The notes: generated by a model not told the origin, from the sequence alone. DNA of 7,330 nt from Candidatus Aphodomonas merdavium (GCA_018715585.1 DVLH01000035.1:1-7330), one strand, 5' to 3'. Shown: positions 1 through 6,350, counted from the first letter of the stretch. A program made the numbers and translations.

Positions 1-693
1 GAAAAAGGGCTCCGCGACGGCATTCCGATTGGTCTGGGGTATCTTTCGGTTTCGTTCAGCTTCGGGCTGATGGCCGTGCGGGCGGGGCTGCCCGCGTATG
101 CGGCCGTGCTCATTTCGGCGACGAACCTTACCAGCGCCGGGCAGGTGGCGGGGCTTTCCATCCTTACTGCGGGGGGCGCGGTGGTGGAGATGATTCTCAC
201 GCAGCTGGTGATCAACATGCGTTATGCGCTGATGGGGGTCTCCCTCTCGCAAAAGACGGATGCGAGCTTTACGCCTCTGCGGCGGGCGGCGATTGCCTTT
301 GGCATCACGGACGAGGTGTTTGCCGTGGCCTCTTCACAGCCGGGAACGATCGGCACGCGATACATGAGCGGCTTGCTGACGGCCCCGTTTTGCGGCTGGG
401 TCCTGGGAACGCTGCTGGGCGCGCTGGCGGGGGATATCCTGCCGGAAGCCGTCAAAGATGCGCTGGGCATCGCTATTTACGGCATGTTTATCGCCATCGT
501 CGTGCCTTCGGCCCGGTGCGATGCGGGCGCGCTGTTATCGGCTGTGTTTGCGGCGCTGCTGAGCTGCCTGATGGCATATTTGCCGGCGCTGCGCGGCATT
601 TCCCAGGGATTTTCGGTCGTGATTTGCGCATGCCTGGCGGCGGCCGTGGCCGCATGGCTGCACCCGTTAAAACAGGAGGAGGCGGAAGGATGA
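1..693 (+). CDS. azlC: AzlC family branched-chain amino acid exporter, large subunit (5' end cut by window)
   Basis: Membrane permease subunit that, with AzlD, exports branched-chain amino acids and analogues in characterised members of the family (AzlCD of Bacillus, BrnFE of Corynebacterium). The frame is open from base 1, giving 230 visible residues ending at TGA 691-693. The family is usually about 230-240 residues, so only a few N-terminal residues should be missing; the ATG at 70 is internal. Family signatures are visible: an N-terminal GIPIGLGY segment, the NLTSAGQ stretch near residue 42 (matching the family's 'S..f.GaaQ' motif), the NMRY segment near 72, and TDEVFA near 103. Several hydrophobic segments follow. 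The last bases overlap azlD (ATGA) and contain its ribosome binding site, so the two are translationally coupled. Family assignment is firm; the exact substrate is inferred from the family. Confidence 0.9.
   Translation, partial: EKGLRDGIPIGLGYLSVSFSFGLMAVRAGLPAYAAVLISATNLTSAGQVAGLSILTAGGAVVEMILTQLVINMRYALMGVSLSQKTDASFTPLRRAAIAFGITDEVFAVASSQPGTIGTRYMSGLLTAPFCGWVLGTLLGALAGDILPEAVKDALGIAIYGMFIAIVVPSARCDAGALLSAVFAALLSCLMAYLPALRGISQGFSVVICACLAAAVAAWLHPLKQEEAEG
674..679 (+). promoter_or_regulatory. Ribosome binding site of azlD
   Basis: A perfect AGGAGG lies inside the 3' end of azlC, 10 bases before the ATG at 690. It decides the azlD start, because the longer open frame beginning at 390 has no such signal and runs through the middle of azlC. 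Confidence 0.75.
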
Positions 694-1004
694 CGGGCAG
701 AGTTGCGCTGCTGATGGCCGTGATGGCTGCGACCACCTATCTCATTCGCGCCTTGCCGTTTGTGGCTTTTAGGCGGAAGATCCGCTCGCGCTTTGCGCGC
801 AGTTTCCTTTCCTATGCGCCCTATGCCGTGCTGACCGCCATGACGGTACCGGCCGTGTTTTCTTCCACGGCCAGCGTGCCCTCGGCGGTGGCGGGGGTAT
901 GCGTGGCCGTAGCGCTTGCGCTCAAGCGTCGCTCGCTTTTGACGGTGGCCGCGGCGGCGTGCGCGGCGGCGTTTGTCGCGCAATGGCTTCTTTCCCTGTT
1001 CTAG
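690..1004 (+). CDS. azlD: AzlD family branched-chain amino acid exporter, small subunit
   Basis: Small hydrophobic partner of AzlC, 104 residues, typical for the family (about 100-110). The start ATG at 690 overlaps the azlC stop as ATGA and follows a perfect AGGAGG. The N-terminal segment with TYLIRALPF (about residues 16-24) is the AzlD hallmark: a first membrane helix followed by 'R.lPf'. A basic loop (RRKIRSRFAR) is followed by SYAPYAVLTAM, matching the family's 'l..vp.avl.al' second segment, and by two further hydrophobic helices. Four membrane segments are expected. The protein should sit in the cytoplasmic membrane in a complex with AzlC. No terminator is evident after the stop, so read-through into the next gene is possible. 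Confidence 0.9.
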   Translation: MTGRVALLMAVMAATTYLIRALPFVAFRRKIRSRFARSFLSYAPYAVLTAMTVPAVFSSTASVPSAVAGVCVAVALALKRRSLLTVAAAACAAAFVAQWLLSLF

Positions 1005-1016
1005 CGCGGCGGTCGC

Positions 1017-1044
1017 TTGGGGCTATTCCTTCTAATGATATAAA
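1017..1044 (+). promoter_or_regulatory. Possible weak promoter for the MATE gene
   Basis: TATAAA at 1039-1044 lies in the only AT-rich patch between azlD and the MATE gene, with a poor -35 match (TTGGGG, 1017-1022) 16 bases before it. The patch is unlike the GC-rich surroundings, but the -35 is weak. The gene may instead be read through from azlCD, since no terminator lies between them. Confidence 0.3.
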
Positions 1045-1072
1045 AAATACCCATTGCAGGAGATACGAGTGC

Positions 1073-2461
1073 ATGCAGAATTTACGCAGCGTGTTGGTGG
1101 GAGATAGGGCGTTTTACAAGGCTGTTCTTTCCATCGTAACGCCGATCATCGTCCAAAACGCGATTACAAACTTCGTCAGCCTCCTGGACAACGTCATGGT
1201 TGGCCAGGTAGGAACGGTGCAAATGTCCGGCGTGGCGATAGCGAACACGCTGCTGTTCGTCTACACGCTGTGCATCTTCGGCGCAATTTCAGGCGCGGGC
1301 ATTTTCGGCGCACAGTTTGCAGGCGCGGGCGACCATGAGGGGGTGCGCGCGTCATTTCGGTATAAAATCCTTGTTAGCGCGCTGCTGCTTGTGCTCGCGC
1401 TGGTTGTCTTCATCTGGCTGGGCGAACCGCTCATCCGCCTATATCTGACGGATCCTTCCGACCCGCAGGCAACCCAGGCGACGCTACAACACGGCTTGGC
1501 GTATTTGCGCATCATGCTCTGGGGGCTGCTGCCGCTCACGCTGTCCACATGCTATGCGGGCACGCTGCGCGAGACGGGCGAGACAATCCTGCCGATGGTC
1601 GCCAGCATCGCCGCCGTGCTCACCAATCTTTGCGGCAATTACGTGCTGATTTTCGGCCATTTCGGATTTCCTGCTCTGGGCGTGGAGGGCGCGGCAATTG
1701 CCACGGTGATTTCGCGCTATGTGGAGCTGGCCGTTATTCTCCTGACCGTGCATCGCCATCCGGACCGCTTTCCTGCGTTTTGCGGCGCATGGCGCACGAT
1801 GAAAATACCGCGCCGCCTTTTTGTCGACATAACGCTGAAAGGAATGCCCCTGCTGGTAAACGAATGCTTTTGGTCTACCGGCCAGGCATTTTTGGCGCAG
1901 CTTTATTCCGTGCGCGGATTGCTTGTCGTGGCGGGCTTTAATATTTCCAATACCGTCGTCAATCTCTTCAGCACGGTTTATCTCTCCATGGGCAATGCAG
2001 CGGCCATTTTGGTAGGCCAGGCGTTGGGAGCGGACGAGCCTGCGCGCGCCAAGAAAACGGCCTGGCAGATTATCGCGCTCAACGTGGAGGCATGCGTCGC
2101 GCTGGGCGTGATAACGGTGCTTGTAGCGCCGTTAATCCCGCGCTTTTACAACACGACGGACGAGGTGCGCGCGCTGGCGAGCACGTTCATCCGAACGAAT
2201 GCCTGCTTTATGCCCGTGTTTGCGTTTGCCCACTGCACGTATTTTGTGCTTCGTTCCGGCGGAAAAACGCTGGTGACGTTCCTGTTTGACAGCGCGTTCA
2301 GCTGGGTGGTATGCGTACCGGTGGCGGCGGCGTTAATTTATCTGACGGCATTGCCGATGCAGACCATTTATGCGCTTGTGCTCTCGCTGGACATCATCAA
2401 ATGCTTGCTGGGTTATGCATTCGTAAAAAAGGGTGTATGGATTCACAATATCGTCAAATGA
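1073..2461 (+). CDS. MATE family efflux transporter
   Basis: Cation-coupled multidrug/metabolite exporter of the MATE (NorM/DinF-like) family, cytoplasmic membrane. The protein has 462 residues, matching the usual 440-470 and twelve membrane helices. The first MatE repeat carries the characteristic 'P.i..N.....D..mvG..G' pattern: TPIIVQN near residue 23 and LDNVMVGQVG at 38-47. GVEGAAIATVISRY marks the end of the first half. The second repeat shows the equivalent NISNTVVNLFSTVYLSMG and AAILVGQALGA segments (about 289-320). The start at 1073 is chosen because AGGAG (1058-1062) lies 10 bases upstream and MQNLRSVLVGD suits a MATE N-terminus; an in-frame extension back to 899 would overlap azlD. 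The transported compound cannot be deduced. Adjacency to azlCD gives two exporters side by side but does not prove joint function. Confidence 0.93.
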   Translation: MQNLRSVLVGDRAFYKAVLSIVTPIIVQNAITNFVSLLDNVMVGQVGTVQMSGVAIANTLLFVYTLCIFGAISGAGIFGAQFAGAGDHEGVRASFRYKILVSALLLVLALVVFIWLGEPLIRLYLTDPSDPQATQATLQHGLAYLRIMLWGLLPLTLSTCYAGTLRETGETILPMVASIAAVLTNLCGNYVLIFGHFGFPALGVEGAAIATVISRYVELAVILLTVHRHPDRFPAFCGAWRTMKIPRRLFVDITLKGMPLLVNECFWSTGQAFLAQLYSVRGLLVVAGFNISNTVVNLFSTVYLSMGNAAAILVGQALGADEPARAKKTAWQIIALNVEACVALGVITVLVAPLIPRFYNTTDEVRALASTFIRTNACFMPVFAFAHCTYFVLRSGGKTLVTFLFDSAFSWVVCVPVAAALIYLTALPMQTIYALVLSLDIIKCLLGYAFVKKGVWIHNIVK

Positions 2462-2470
2462 CCGCAAAAG

Positions 2471-2501
2471 GCGCCGCGCGGGAAAACCCGGCGGCGCTTT
2501 T
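2471..2501. terminator. Bidirectional intrinsic terminator between convergent genes
   Basis: GCGCCGC(G)CGGG at 2471-2482 pairs with CCCGGCGGCGC at 2487-2497 (11 bp with one bulged base) around an AAAA loop. On the + strand TTTTAT follows directly, 10 bases after the MATE stop. On the - strand the same hairpin is followed by CTTTTG, serving the end of the MFS gene. Its position between two converging stops supports use in both directions. Confidence 0.8.
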
Positions 2502-2525
2502 ATAATCCGGCCGGCCTGCTTTGCC

Positions 2526-3677
2526 TTAGCGCATCAGCCGCATGGCGGACGCTGCGCCCAGCGCCGCGACGCCGGCCAGCGCAAAATAGGCGAAACGGAT
2601 GCCGGCCATGTCGATGAGCATACCGGAAAGGACAGGGCCCAGCGCCATGCCGGCGCCGTAGAGAGCCTGGAAAAAGCCCATCGCGGCCGAGCGCAGCGGC
2701 GGCGCGATATCGCGGATGCATTGCCCCAGCAGCACGGCGGCCACGAGCGCATAGGCTGCGCCGATCAGCGGCTGTGCGGCGAAAAGCACCCAAAGCCGCC
2801 CCGCAAGCGGCGCGAGGATGCAGTAAAAAAACGCGCAGCCAAAGCCTGCCGCTACCAGCTTGCGCGCGCCAAAGCGCGGCAAAAGCTTTTGCACCGTCAC
2901 AAGATTGCCTGCCACGACGGTGGCGCTCATGACGATATTGAGCGCCGAAAGCTGCGAGGCAGTGGCGCCAAGCGCCGTAGCCAGCGTGGCCGTAAATGAT
3001 TGGCACGTGCCCTGAGCGATCAGGTACAGGAGCATCGCCAGCAGCGAGCAGGCGAGCAAATATCGGTTTCGGGCGGCGGCTGCCAGCTCGCGCAGGCGCA
3101 GCACGGGACCTGTGGGCGCGGACGCCTCCCGCAACGTTAGCGCGCCAGCCATTGCGGCCAATGCCAGGACAAACCCGGCGGGCAGCGCCGAGCGCACAGG
3201 CAGGCGAACCGCCAGCGCTGCGGCAAGAAAATAGCCGCCCAGCTGTCCGGCTTGATTGGCCAGGTTGAGCAGCGTGATACGGCGCGGCGCTTCGCCGCTT
3301 TGGAAATAGCTTCCGTAGAGCACGGTGAAAGAAACCCACGTGGAGGCGGCGAAACCGCACGCCGCGCGGAAAAACAAAAAGCCTGCGGGCGTATAAAAGA
3401 GGAAGGCGCCTGCGCAGGCGAGCGCGGAAAACGCGCAGCCCAGCACGACGAACGGCTTTTGCCGCCCGAGACGCCCGGCGCACATGCCAAGCGGCATGCG
3501 CAGGCACAGCTGCGTAAAACCGTATACGCCGCTGATCAGCCCCGTCAACGACGCCAGCGCGCCCATGCGCTCCAACTCCGGCACCACATAGGACTGAAAG
3601 GAATAGATGGACATCCAAAAGGCGAACGTGACGACAAACAGCGCGTTTGCGCAGCGCTTTTTTTGCAGGCCGTCCAT
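2526..3677 (-). CDS. Major facilitator superfamily (MFS) transporter
   Basis: Secondary transporter in the cytoplasmic membrane, 383 residues, the usual size for a 12-helix MFS protein. After the second helix it carries motif A, PLGMCAGRLGRQK at residues 62-74, matching the family's 'G..aDr.Grrp' loop. It has a polar central region around residues 190-210 and a second half with GPVLSGMLID, typical of the C-terminal domain. The ATG at 3677 is preferred: it has AAAGGA about 11 bases upstream and gives MDGLQKKRCANALF, a normal MFS N-terminus. A longer form from a TTG at 3749 has no ribosome binding site. It lies 129 bases after the dehydrogenase gene on the same strand and may be its operon partner, but the intervening hairpins could uncouple it. 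The substrate is unknown; carriage of a sugar, sugar acid or pathway product would fit the neighbours. It ends at the shared terminator. Confidence 0.88.
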   Translation of the reverse strand: MDGLQKKRCANALFVVTFAFWMSIYSFQSYVVPELERMGALASLTGLISGVYGFTQLCLRMPLGMCAGRLGRQKPFVVLGCAFSALACAGAFLFYTPAGFLFFRAACGFAASTWVSFTVLYGSYFQSGEAPRRITLLNLANQAGQLGGYFLAAALAVRLPVRSALPAGFVLALAAMAGALTLREASAPTGPVLRLRELAAAARNRYLLACSLLAMLLYLIAQGTCQSFTATLATALGATASQLSALNIVMSATVVAGNLVTVQKLLPRFGARKLVAAGFGCAFFYCILAPLAGRLWVLFAAQPLIGAAYALVAAVLLGQCIRDIAPPLRSAAMGFFQALYGAGMALGPVLSGMLIDMAGIRFAYFALAGVAALGAASAMRLMR

Positions 3678-3736
3678 GACAGAGCGCTTCCTTTTCTTGA
3701 TGCTGTACGCCCGGAAAGCGGAGGGGATGCCGGAGC

Positions 3737-3749
3737 TTGGCGCCGCCAA
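3737..3749. repeat. Short perfect inverted repeat upstream of the MFS gene
   Basis: TTGGCG (3737-3742) and CGCCAA (3744-3749) form a perfect 6-bp inverted repeat around one C, 60 bases upstream of the MFS start codon. It could be an operator for a local promoter, but I find no convincing -10 next to it, and GC-rich DNA yields such repeats by chance. Confidence 0.3.
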
Positions 3750-3773
3750 CGCGCAGCGGCCGGCATAAGGCCG

Positions 3774-3808
3774 GGAGCCCGGGATTTTTCCCGGGCTCCT
3801 TGTTTTTT
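3774..3808 (+). terminator. Strong hairpin plus T-tract, oriented for + strand transcription
   Basis: An 11-bp perfect stem (GGAGCCCGGGA 3774-3784 with TCCCGGGCTCC 3789-3799) around a TTTT loop is followed on the + strand by TTGTTTTTT (3800-3808). The form is textbook for + strand termination, yet both flanking genes are on the - strand. The T-tract runs into the dehydrogenase stop codon (3807-3809). Read on the - strand, the hairpin is preceded by an A-tract and followed by CGGCCTTATG, with no U-run. There it may act as a weak terminator or an mRNA 3'-end stabiliser between the dehydrogenase and MFS genes. A smaller hairpin (CCGGC 3760-3764 / GCCGG 3770-3774) abuts it. Confidence 0.65.
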
Positions 3809-4970
3809 ATTTGCCTAGATTGCGCCCAAACGAGATCGGCGGTGCGTTCTCCACGTTTTCGACCGATTTTGTTTTTTCAAAGAAGTGCGGCATGGCTTTC
3901 GTGAACGTTTCGCGGCGGTAAAATACGTCGTCGTTGGCGATGGGAAGCTCGACCGGCCGCTGCGTAACGCTGGATTTGTAGATGGCCATGATCAGCTCGA
4001 TGGTGTTGCGGCCGTGCTGTGCGGTGACGATGGGCGCTTCCAGCCCTTGCGCCGCAGCGATAAAGTTTTCGATCTGCGCGGCATGGCTTTCTTTTTTCAG
4101 CTCCGGCAGGCTGTCGAAGGTTTGCTGCAGCTCCTTTTCCGCGTCGGTGTCCTCCTCGGGGAAGCCGTTTGGCAGCGCTTTGGACGCATACGGCTTCCAG
4201 GGCAGCGAGATGCGCCCTTTTTCCGTTTGAAAGACGAGCTCCTGCGATTCGTCGTGCGAGCAGATTGTCGCCGTCACCTCGGCCACCATGTCGGGATATT
4301 GCAGGATGGCGATGGCATAGTCCTCGCATTCGGAGTTAAAGTGGGCAACGTTGCCGATGACGGCGGTGACGCGTTTTGGCATGCCGATCATCCATTGCAG
4401 CAGGTCCATGTGGTGCACGGCGTGGCTGGTCGTGCATCCGCCGCACTCCTTTTCCCACGTGCCGCGCCACCAGATGTCGTAATAGTTCCCGCCGCGGTAC
4501 CAGAGCGAGTTGGCCATGGTGAAGCGGAGCTTGCCGCCCGCCTGGCTGTCGAGCATTGCTTTTACGCGCATTGCGGAGGTGTTGAAGCGGTTGTTGGAGA
4601 CGATGCTGAGCGTTTTGCCGGACGCCTTGGCCGCGGCGATCATCCGGTCGCATTCCTCCAGCGACGGCGCCATCGGTTTTTCGCAGAGCACGTGCTTGCC
4701 GGCCGCAAGCGCGGCGCATGCCACCTCGCAGTGGGCGGCCGGGGGCAGGCAGATGGAGACGGCGAAGATGTCGTCGCGCTTGAGCAGCTCGTGGTAATCG
4801 GTATAAATGTCCGCATCGGGGATGCCGTTGTCCTGTGCGAACTTTTTGGCTTTTTCGGGGTAAAGGTCACAGATTGCGCGAACCTGGCAGTTTTCCAGCT
4901 GGCTGTACCCCTGCACATGCACGGGCGCCACGGCGCCTGTGCCGAAAATGGCGATGCCTAGTTTTTCCAT
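3807..4970 (-). CDS. Gfo/Idh/MocA family NAD(P)-dependent oxidoreductase
   Basis: Cytoplasmic dehydrogenase of the glucose-fructose oxidoreductase/inositol dehydrogenase/MocA superfamily, 387 residues. The N-terminal Rossmann domain shows GTGAVA (residues 10-15) for dinucleotide binding. Asp35 at the end of the second strand (RAICDLYPEKA) suggests a preference for NAD(H). The family motif CEKPM has the active-site Lys98. The C-terminal alpha/beta domain starts near 125 and has the substrate-site motif GGCTTSHAVHHMDLL (177-191), with His186 as the expected catalytic histidine. The position normally held by the catalytic Asp is Ser182, as in family members with an N/S-H-A/G-x-H variant. The start at 4970 has GGAGGAG about 10 bases upstream. 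The gene follows the M24-fold gene by 43 bases, so co-transcription is likely. Substrates of this family are mostly sugars, polyols and their acids; the specific one cannot be read here. Confidence 0.92.
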   Translation of the reverse strand: MEKLGIAIFGTGAVAPVHVQGYSQLENCQVRAICDLYPEKAKKFAQDNGIPDADIYTDYHELLKRDDIFAVSICLPPAAHCEVACAALAAGKHVLCEKPMAPSLEECDRMIAAAKASGKTLSIVSNNRFNTSAMRVKAMLDSQAGGKLRFTMANSLWYRGGNYYDIWWRGTWEKECGGCTTSHAVHHMDLLQWMIGMPKRVTAVIGNVAHFNSECEDYAIAILQYPDMVAEVTATICSHDESQELVFQTEKGRISLPWKPYASKALPNGFPEEDTDAEKELQQTFDSLPELKKESHAAQIENFIAAAQGLEAPIVTAQHGRNTIELIMAIYKSSVTQRPVELPIANDDVFYRRETFTKAMPHFFEKTKSVENVENAPPISFGRNLGK

Positions 4971-5013
4971 GAAAAGCTTCTCCTCCAGTCGTTCAATTCA
5001 AGCGAAACGGCGT

Positions 5014-6117
5014 TTAGACTTCCCAAATGGCCGGGCGGACGAATTTCTGCCCGCAGACTGTCAGCGAAAGGGTTGGGAAAAGGATGGGGCGCGAAACGGG
5101 GATAATCCCGGCGGAGGTGGCGATGACCGTATCCTCCGATTTGGTGCCCGTGATGGATGGGTTCCAGCAAAACGCCTGGTTTTCGGCGATGACGCCCGGC
5201 GTATTGAAGCCCACGCGGTAATCGCGTCCGGCATAGCCGATGGGGCCGCCCTGGTGGTGCTTGTCGAACTCGGCGGCATAGCCGCGGGCGGCATATGCCG
5301 CGCGTCCCGCCTCCAGCGCCGAAACGAACGTGTGCCCGGGGATGGAGTTGGCCATCAGCGTGCAGTCGATTTCCACGTTGACCAGGTATTGTTCGCGCAG
5401 CTGCTGCGTGACGGGGACGAAGTTGAGCAGCCGCGTGCAGCAGATGATCAGGCCGCGGTAGCGGAAGTTGCCGCCCAACTGCACGCGCTCACGGATGACG
5501 TCGCCGTGCGGCACGGGATGGCGGTATTTGTAGATGCGCTCATCCGCCGCGCACATGGCGCTGACGACGTCCATGCCGCGCTTGCGGATGCGGTAGACAA
5601 GCCGGCCGATGAGGTCGTTTTCGCTGTCGCCGGGGCGGGCCGTTGCCAGCGTCTCTTCAATGGCGCGCGCGGTGAGGAAGCCGCCTTCCTGGTAGCGCGC
5701 AACCTCCGCCTCCGTCAAAGAAAAGCGCAGGAGTTTTACGTCGTTGGCGACGTTAGGCCCGGAGGCCCCGCCGTAGTCAAAGCAGATTTTCCCGGACGGG
5801 ACGAGCGAGCGCAGCGCGTTTTGCTCAAAGGCGTCGTCGTGCCAAACGCCATAGTGCAGTTCAAAGCCCATCCCTTCCAGGTGCTCCTCATCGCGCATGC
5901 GGGGCGCTTCGATGCAATTGGTGATGGCGTAGGTGTTTTCGCGCGTAATGAGCAGGCCGCAGTTGCCCATCTCGCCCAAGCCGACGTAGTTGATGCCGCC
6001 GCAAGTCAGCCAGGCAAAGTCGTCCTGCCGTTTGCAGTAAAGCGCGTCAAACCCCAGCTTTTCGATGAGTTCGCGCACGCGCGCGAGTTTGATTGATCTC
6101 TCCTCGCTGCAGGTCAT
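5014..6117 (-). CDS. M24-fold (creatinase/aminopeptidase P-like) protein lacking most metal ligands
   Basis: Cytoplasmic protein of 367 residues with creatinase/prolidase architecture: an N-terminal domain (about 1-130, KLARVRELIEKLGFDALYC...) and a C-terminal pita-bread domain (about 135-345). Ordinary M24 metallopeptidases bind two metals through Asp, Asp, His, Glu, Glu. By alignment to the motifs by eye, these positions are Gly215 and Cys226 (in the VQLGGNFRYRG...CTR strand), Gly291 (HHQGGPIGY), Asn319 (FCWNPSITG) and Glu328 (KSEDT). Only the last is kept. His200, His287 and His288 remain as possible catalytic histidines. Creatinase shows that this fold can hydrolyse C-N bonds without metal. 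The pattern is self-consistent, suggesting a distinct subfamily rather than decay. The start at 6117 has AAGGAG 7 bases upstream; a longer TTG-started form would include the promoter. It is the first gene of the leftward unit. A peptidase function should not be assumed. Confidence 0.85.
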   Translation of the reverse strand: MTCSEERSIKLARVRELIEKLGFDALYCKRQDDFAWLTCGGINYVGLGEMGNCGLLITRENTYAITNCIEAPRMRDEEHLEGMGFELHYGVWHDDAFEQNALRSLVPSGKICFDYGGASGPNVANDVKLLRFSLTEAEVARYQEGGFLTARAIEETLATARPGDSENDLIGRLVYRIRKRGMDVVSAMCAADERIYKYRHPVPHGDVIRERVQLGGNFRYRGLIICCTRLLNFVPVTQQLREQYLVNVEIDCTLMANSIPGHTFVSALEAGRAAYAARGYAAEFDKHHQGGPIGYAGRDYRVGFNTPGVIAENQAFCWNPSITGTKSEDTVIATSAGIIPVSRPILFPTLSLTVCGQKFVRPAIWEV

Positions 6118-6150
6118 GGGTAAGCTCCTTTCTTGCCGTTCGTTGCGTTT

Positions 6151-6172
6151 CCTTATTAAGGTAAGGATACCT
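6151..6172. repeat. Overlapping inverted repeats at the leftward start site
   Basis: CCTTA-T-TAAGG (6151-6161) is followed, sharing bases, by AGGTA-AGGA-TACCT (6159-6172). They cover the -10 box and the predicted start of the leftward promoter (about 6157), the usual place for a repressor site. TAAGG also occurs twice directly (6157-6161, 6162-6166). The arms are only 5 bp, so chance is possible. Confidence 0.4.
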
Positions 6173-6192
6173 GCCGCTTGCAGCGCTGTCAA
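6164..6192 (-). promoter_or_regulatory. Leftward promoter for the M24-fold/dehydrogenase unit
   Basis: Read on the - strand, a perfect -35 TTGACA (6192-6187) is followed after 17 bases by TATCCT (6169-6164), a 4/6 match to the -10. Transcription would begin near 6157, leaving a leader of about 40 bases before the ATG at 6117 and including its AAGGAG site. Confidence 0.7.
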
Positions 6193-6193
6193 G
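6177..6193. promoter_or_regulatory. Candidate operator palindrome over the leftward -35
   Basis: CTTG-CAGCGCTG-T-CAAG is a 16-base palindrome with one extra T; its central CAGCGCTG is perfect. It overlaps the leftward -35 box. The central CG and the AGCGCT core resemble operators of LacI-type repressors, but no regulator gene is in the window, so the binding protein is unknown. Confidence 0.5.
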
Positions 6194-6210
6194 ACGGTTG
6201 GGCTACACGG

Positions 6211-6238
6211 ACGTACAGAAAACGGCGGGAAACGTACA
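6211..6238. repeat. Tandem ACGTACA repeat, 21 bp apart
   Basis: Identical 7-mers ACGTACA at 6211-6217 and 6232-6238 are 21 bp apart, two helical turns, so both would lie on the same DNA face. They lie between the divergent promoters, at about -57 and -78 from the leftward start and about -98 and -77 from the rightward start. These positions suit an activator, but no protein can be named. Confidence 0.45.
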
Positions 6239-6276
6239 AATATTGGAGAATAACGACAAAATGCAGGCGTTTCTCG

Positions 6277-6305
6277 TTGACATCATACAAAATCCAATGT
6301 AAAAT
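6277..6305 (+). promoter_or_regulatory. Rightward promoter for the solute-binding protein gene
   Basis: A perfect -35 TTGACA (6277-6282), an ideal 17-base spacer and TAAAAT (6300-6305, 5/6 match to TATAAT) make this the strongest promoter in the window. Transcription should start near 6312, leaving a leader of about 39 bases. Strong expression fits a periplasmic or extracellular binding protein. Confidence 0.85.
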
Positions 6306-6350
6306 AAGGGCAACGGGTCAAAACCTAAAAAGCGAAAAGGAGAGCTCACA

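Noticed and set aside
899..1072. N-terminal extension of the MATE protein to an upstream ATG
   Set aside because: It would overlap azlD by over 100 bases and adds a non-MATE sequence; AGGAG before the ATG at 1073 marks the true start.
2433..2999. 188-codon + strand frame spanning the MATE 3' end, the terminator and the MFS 3' end
   Set aside because: It runs through an intrinsic terminator and antisense to the MFS gene, with a charged low-complexity product; no ribosome binding site.
2500..3618. 372-codon - strand frame overlapping the MFS gene in another frame
   Set aside because: The arginine- and alanine-rich product lacks membrane segments; the MFS frame has motif A, helices and a sensible start.
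3678..3749. Longer MFS protein starting at a TTG at 3749
   Set aside because: No ribosome binding site precedes it and the added 24 residues are not typical of an MFS N-terminus.
3885..4961. Long + strand open frame (358 codons) antisense to the dehydrogenase
   Set aside because: It mirrors a clearly recognisable Gfo/Idh/MocA gene. Its product has no family features, and long antisense frames are common in GC-rich coding DNA.
4939..6096. Long + strand open frame (385 codons) antisense to the M24-fold gene
   Set aside because: The - strand frame has promoter, ribosome binding site and family motifs; the + strand frame has none and looks like a compositional shadow.
6118..6192. Longer M24-fold protein starting at a TTG at 6192
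   Set aside because: That TTG is part of the -35 hexamer, so it would not be in the transcript; AAGGAG before the ATG at 6117 is far better placed.
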